The translations under genes and the position numbers were made by a program. A stretch of 64,000 nt of DNA from Polyangiaceae bacterium. Its GTDB lineage: Bacteria > Myxococcota_A > Polyangia > Polyangiales > Polyangiaceae. The stretch covers positions 1,160,501-1,224,500 of the forward strand of contig JACKEB010000011.1 in assembly GCA_020633205.1 (NCBI GenBank), written 5' to 3'. Numbering within the stretch: position 1 is the stretch's first letter; every line of letters starts with the position of its first letter. The notes under the pieces were generated by a model. That model was not told the origin of the DNA. It worked only from the letters and a program-made list of their open reading frames with translations, and did no database searches. Below are positions 62,769-64,000 of the stretch, piece after piece.

Positions 62769-63587
62769 TTAGAGCAGGCCCAGCTCGCAGAAGTGCTCTC
62801 GCAGCTCGAAGGCCGTGGTCGCGCGACGGACGCTGGGCACCGAGGTTGGCATCCGAGGATCGGACGCCGGGGCCTCTTGAACCGGCTCGAAACCACCCGC
62901 GGCGCTCGGCGGAGGCGCCTCGAATCCGGCGCTGTTGAACCAGATGGCTTCGGCTCCGACGCCCAGCGCCCCTCGAATATCCGCCTCGAAGGAGTCCCCG
63001 ATGTGCAGCAGTTCTTGCGCTGCGACTCCGAGGGCCTTCGCGGTCAGATGAAAGATCTCCGGGGCTGGCTTTTCGCAACCCACCACCCCCGAGTCCGTGA
63101 CCGTATCGAACGCATCGAGCTGCCCCAGTTCGTCGATCAACGCTGCTAATTTCCCTTCGGAATTACTGAGGATGCCGACGGGGATGTGATGCTCTCGGAG
63201 CTCCCGAGCTAGCTCGAACATGCCGCGCACCGGGCGCCGCCACAGGTTCTTGACGGGTTGCTCTCGCCACAGCCACTCCGTCAGCTCCTGAGCGAGCTCG
63301 CCGCTAGGCCGTTGCTGCACGCCTTCGCGTTTTTGGGGGTGAGGAGCGATCTCCGCCACGCTGAGCAGACGCCTCATGAAGCGCTTCCAAGCATGCTCGC
63401 CACTTTGCCCCTCGCTGAGGGCAGCGGCGTACTCGCTCCAGGCCTCCGACGTGCTGTCGTCTAGTCGCGCGACGCTTACGAGGGCGCCTTGCTCCTCGAC
63501 CCGCGACGCGAGCAGCGAGGTGTCCAGCTCGACCAACGTTTGGCCTGCGTCAAATGTTACCGCGCGGATATGTTGGATTTCGCTCAC
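62769..63587 (-). CDS. HAD-family hydrolase
   Basis: The protein is 272 aa. Motif I reads FDAGQTL, in which the second Asp of DxD is Gly, as seen in some HAD-IA members. Motif II is LSNSEG, motif III Lys in CEKPAPEIF and motif IV GDSFEADIRGA. A helical cap lies between motifs I and II. It probably acts as a phosphatase on a small metabolite. A Pro-rich tail of about 45 residues ends the protein. It sits 31 bp after dnaJ and 46 bp before proC. Confidence 0.85.
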   Translation of the reverse strand: MSEIQHIRAVTFDAGQTLVELDTSLLASRVEEQGALVSVARLDDSTSEAWSEYAAALSEGQSGEHAWKRFMRRLLSVAEIAPHPQKREGVQQRPSGELAQELTEWLWREQPVKNLWRRPVRGMFELARELREHHIPVGILSNSEGKLAALIDELGQLDAFDTVTDSGVVGCEKPAPEIFHLTAKALGVAAQELLHIGDSFEADIRGALGVGAEAIWFNSAGFEAPPPSAAGGFEPVQEAPASDPRMPTSVPSVRRATTAFELREHFCELGLL

Positions 63588-63618
63588 GCCGTACCCTCTC
63601 CCCCAAAACCAGGCGCCC

Positions 63619-64000
63619 TCAGCCGAACAGGCCCTTCAGCTTCTCCATGAAGCTCCGCTGCTGGGGCTGCAGATCTTCGCCAAGCTCTTGCCCAAGCTCA
63701 ACCAACAGCTCCCGCGCGCGGGGACTGAGCTCTGACGGCACTTCCACGAAGACCTCAATCAGTTGGTCGCCTTTGCCGCCACGCAGACGATGGCTGATAC
63801 CCTGGCCCCGGAGGCGCAACACGCTTCCCGACTGAGTAGTCGGAGGAACTCGCACCTTCGCTTTGCCCGCCAGCGTCGGTACGGTGATCTCCCCACCGAG
63901 GGAAGCTTGCACATAGCTGATCGGGACCCGACAACGGACGTCGTCGCCGTCCCGCTCGAACAGCTCGTGCGGTAGCACCACCACCTGGATCTCCAGGTCT
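63619..64000 (-). CDS. dnaJ: DnaJ chaperone, C-terminal end (partial)
   Basis: Only the last 127 codons are in the window; the start lies beyond position 64000. The visible part matches the C-terminal substrate-binding domain: DLEIQVVVLPHELFERDGDDVRCRVPISYVQASLGGEITVPTL..., then KVRVPPTTQSGSVLRLRGQGI, with GDQLIEVFVEVP. DnaJ delivers unfolded proteins to DnaK and stimulates its ATPase. A DnaK or GrpE gene may lie outside. A HAD gene follows 31 bp downstream. Confidence 0.9.
   Translation of the reverse strand, partial: DLEIQVVVLPHELFERDGDDVRCRVPISYVQASLGGEITVPTLAGKAKVRVPPTTQSGSVLRLRGQGISHRLRGGKGDQLIEVFVEVPSELSPRARELLVELGQELGEDLQPQQRSFMEKLKGLFG

Noticed and set aside
1..64000. Search for tRNA, rRNA, insertion sequences and prophage
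   Set aside because: No cloverleaf-like sequence, transposase or phage genes were recognised by eye; tRNAscan and an IS search would settle it.

Overview
This window comes from a high-GC Gram-negative bacterium with a myxobacterial gene repertoire. The best markers are a MYXO-CTERM sorting tail on the FG-GAP protein at 58044-59867, three membrane-linked Hanks-type Ser/Thr kinases, three sigma54 enhancer-binding proteins (two with FHA domains), and many lipoproteins with long Gly/Ser spacers. Phylum Myxococcota, probably class Polyangia, is the inference; the species cannot be told from this window. I saw no rRNA, tRNA, CRISPR array, insertion sequence, prophage or conjugative gene. It reads as ordinary chromosome with some decayed genes.

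Layout. 1-1877: two unrecognised + strand genes. 1881-11432: a long minus-strand run of envelope genes: an NlpC/P60-like lipoprotein, a DUF3829-like protein, an operon of small lipoprotein, HEAT-repeat protein and O-antigen-ligase/TPR protein, a beta-helix lipoprotein and a multipass membrane protein. 11477-15516: a divergent redox module, made of a NorR-like sigma54 activator, a dihydrolipoamide-dehydrogenase-family flavoenzyme and a peroxiredoxin-glutaredoxin hybrid, with dyad operators and a -24/-12 promoter between them. 15715-20783: an NAD salvage operon (pncB, nadE, nrtR, pncA) behind a palindromic operator. 20979-25295: a ParB-like HTH gene behind a perfect palindrome, then an FHA-type sigma54 activator and a Ser/Thr kinase interrupted by an in-frame amber codon. 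25546-41283: mixed housekeeping and membrane genes (LpoA-like lipoprotein, tsaE, mlaE-type permease, sulfatase-fold enzyme, TerB-like, nadA, ATP/ADP-translocase-like protein, kinase, thyX), plus two damaged genes: a frameshifted beta-barrel gene and an SDR gene with an internal deletion. 41523-59867: large surface and exported proteins, a PEGA/TPR outer-membrane protein, a second FHA-like sigma54 activator and a convergent kinase. 59918-64000: a putative metallopeptidase, proC, a HAD hydrolase and the 3' end of dnaJ.

How the genes fit together. The strongest candidate for an under-described system is 11477-15516. The GAF domain of the activator keeps the four acidic/Cys iron ligands of E. coli NorR, yet the divergent genes encode thiol-based peroxide/peroxynitrite reduction rather than an NO reductase. 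The second notable object is the 975-residue lipoprotein at 47222-50149, in which the two halves of an esterase fold appear in reversed order. FHA-domain sigma54 activators sit beside Ser/Thr kinases twice (21827-25295 and 52120-55203), suggesting phosphothreonine-dependent transcription control. Start sites were chosen from signal peptides, Shine-Dalgarno matches and domain borders. Several remain uncertain and are flagged.
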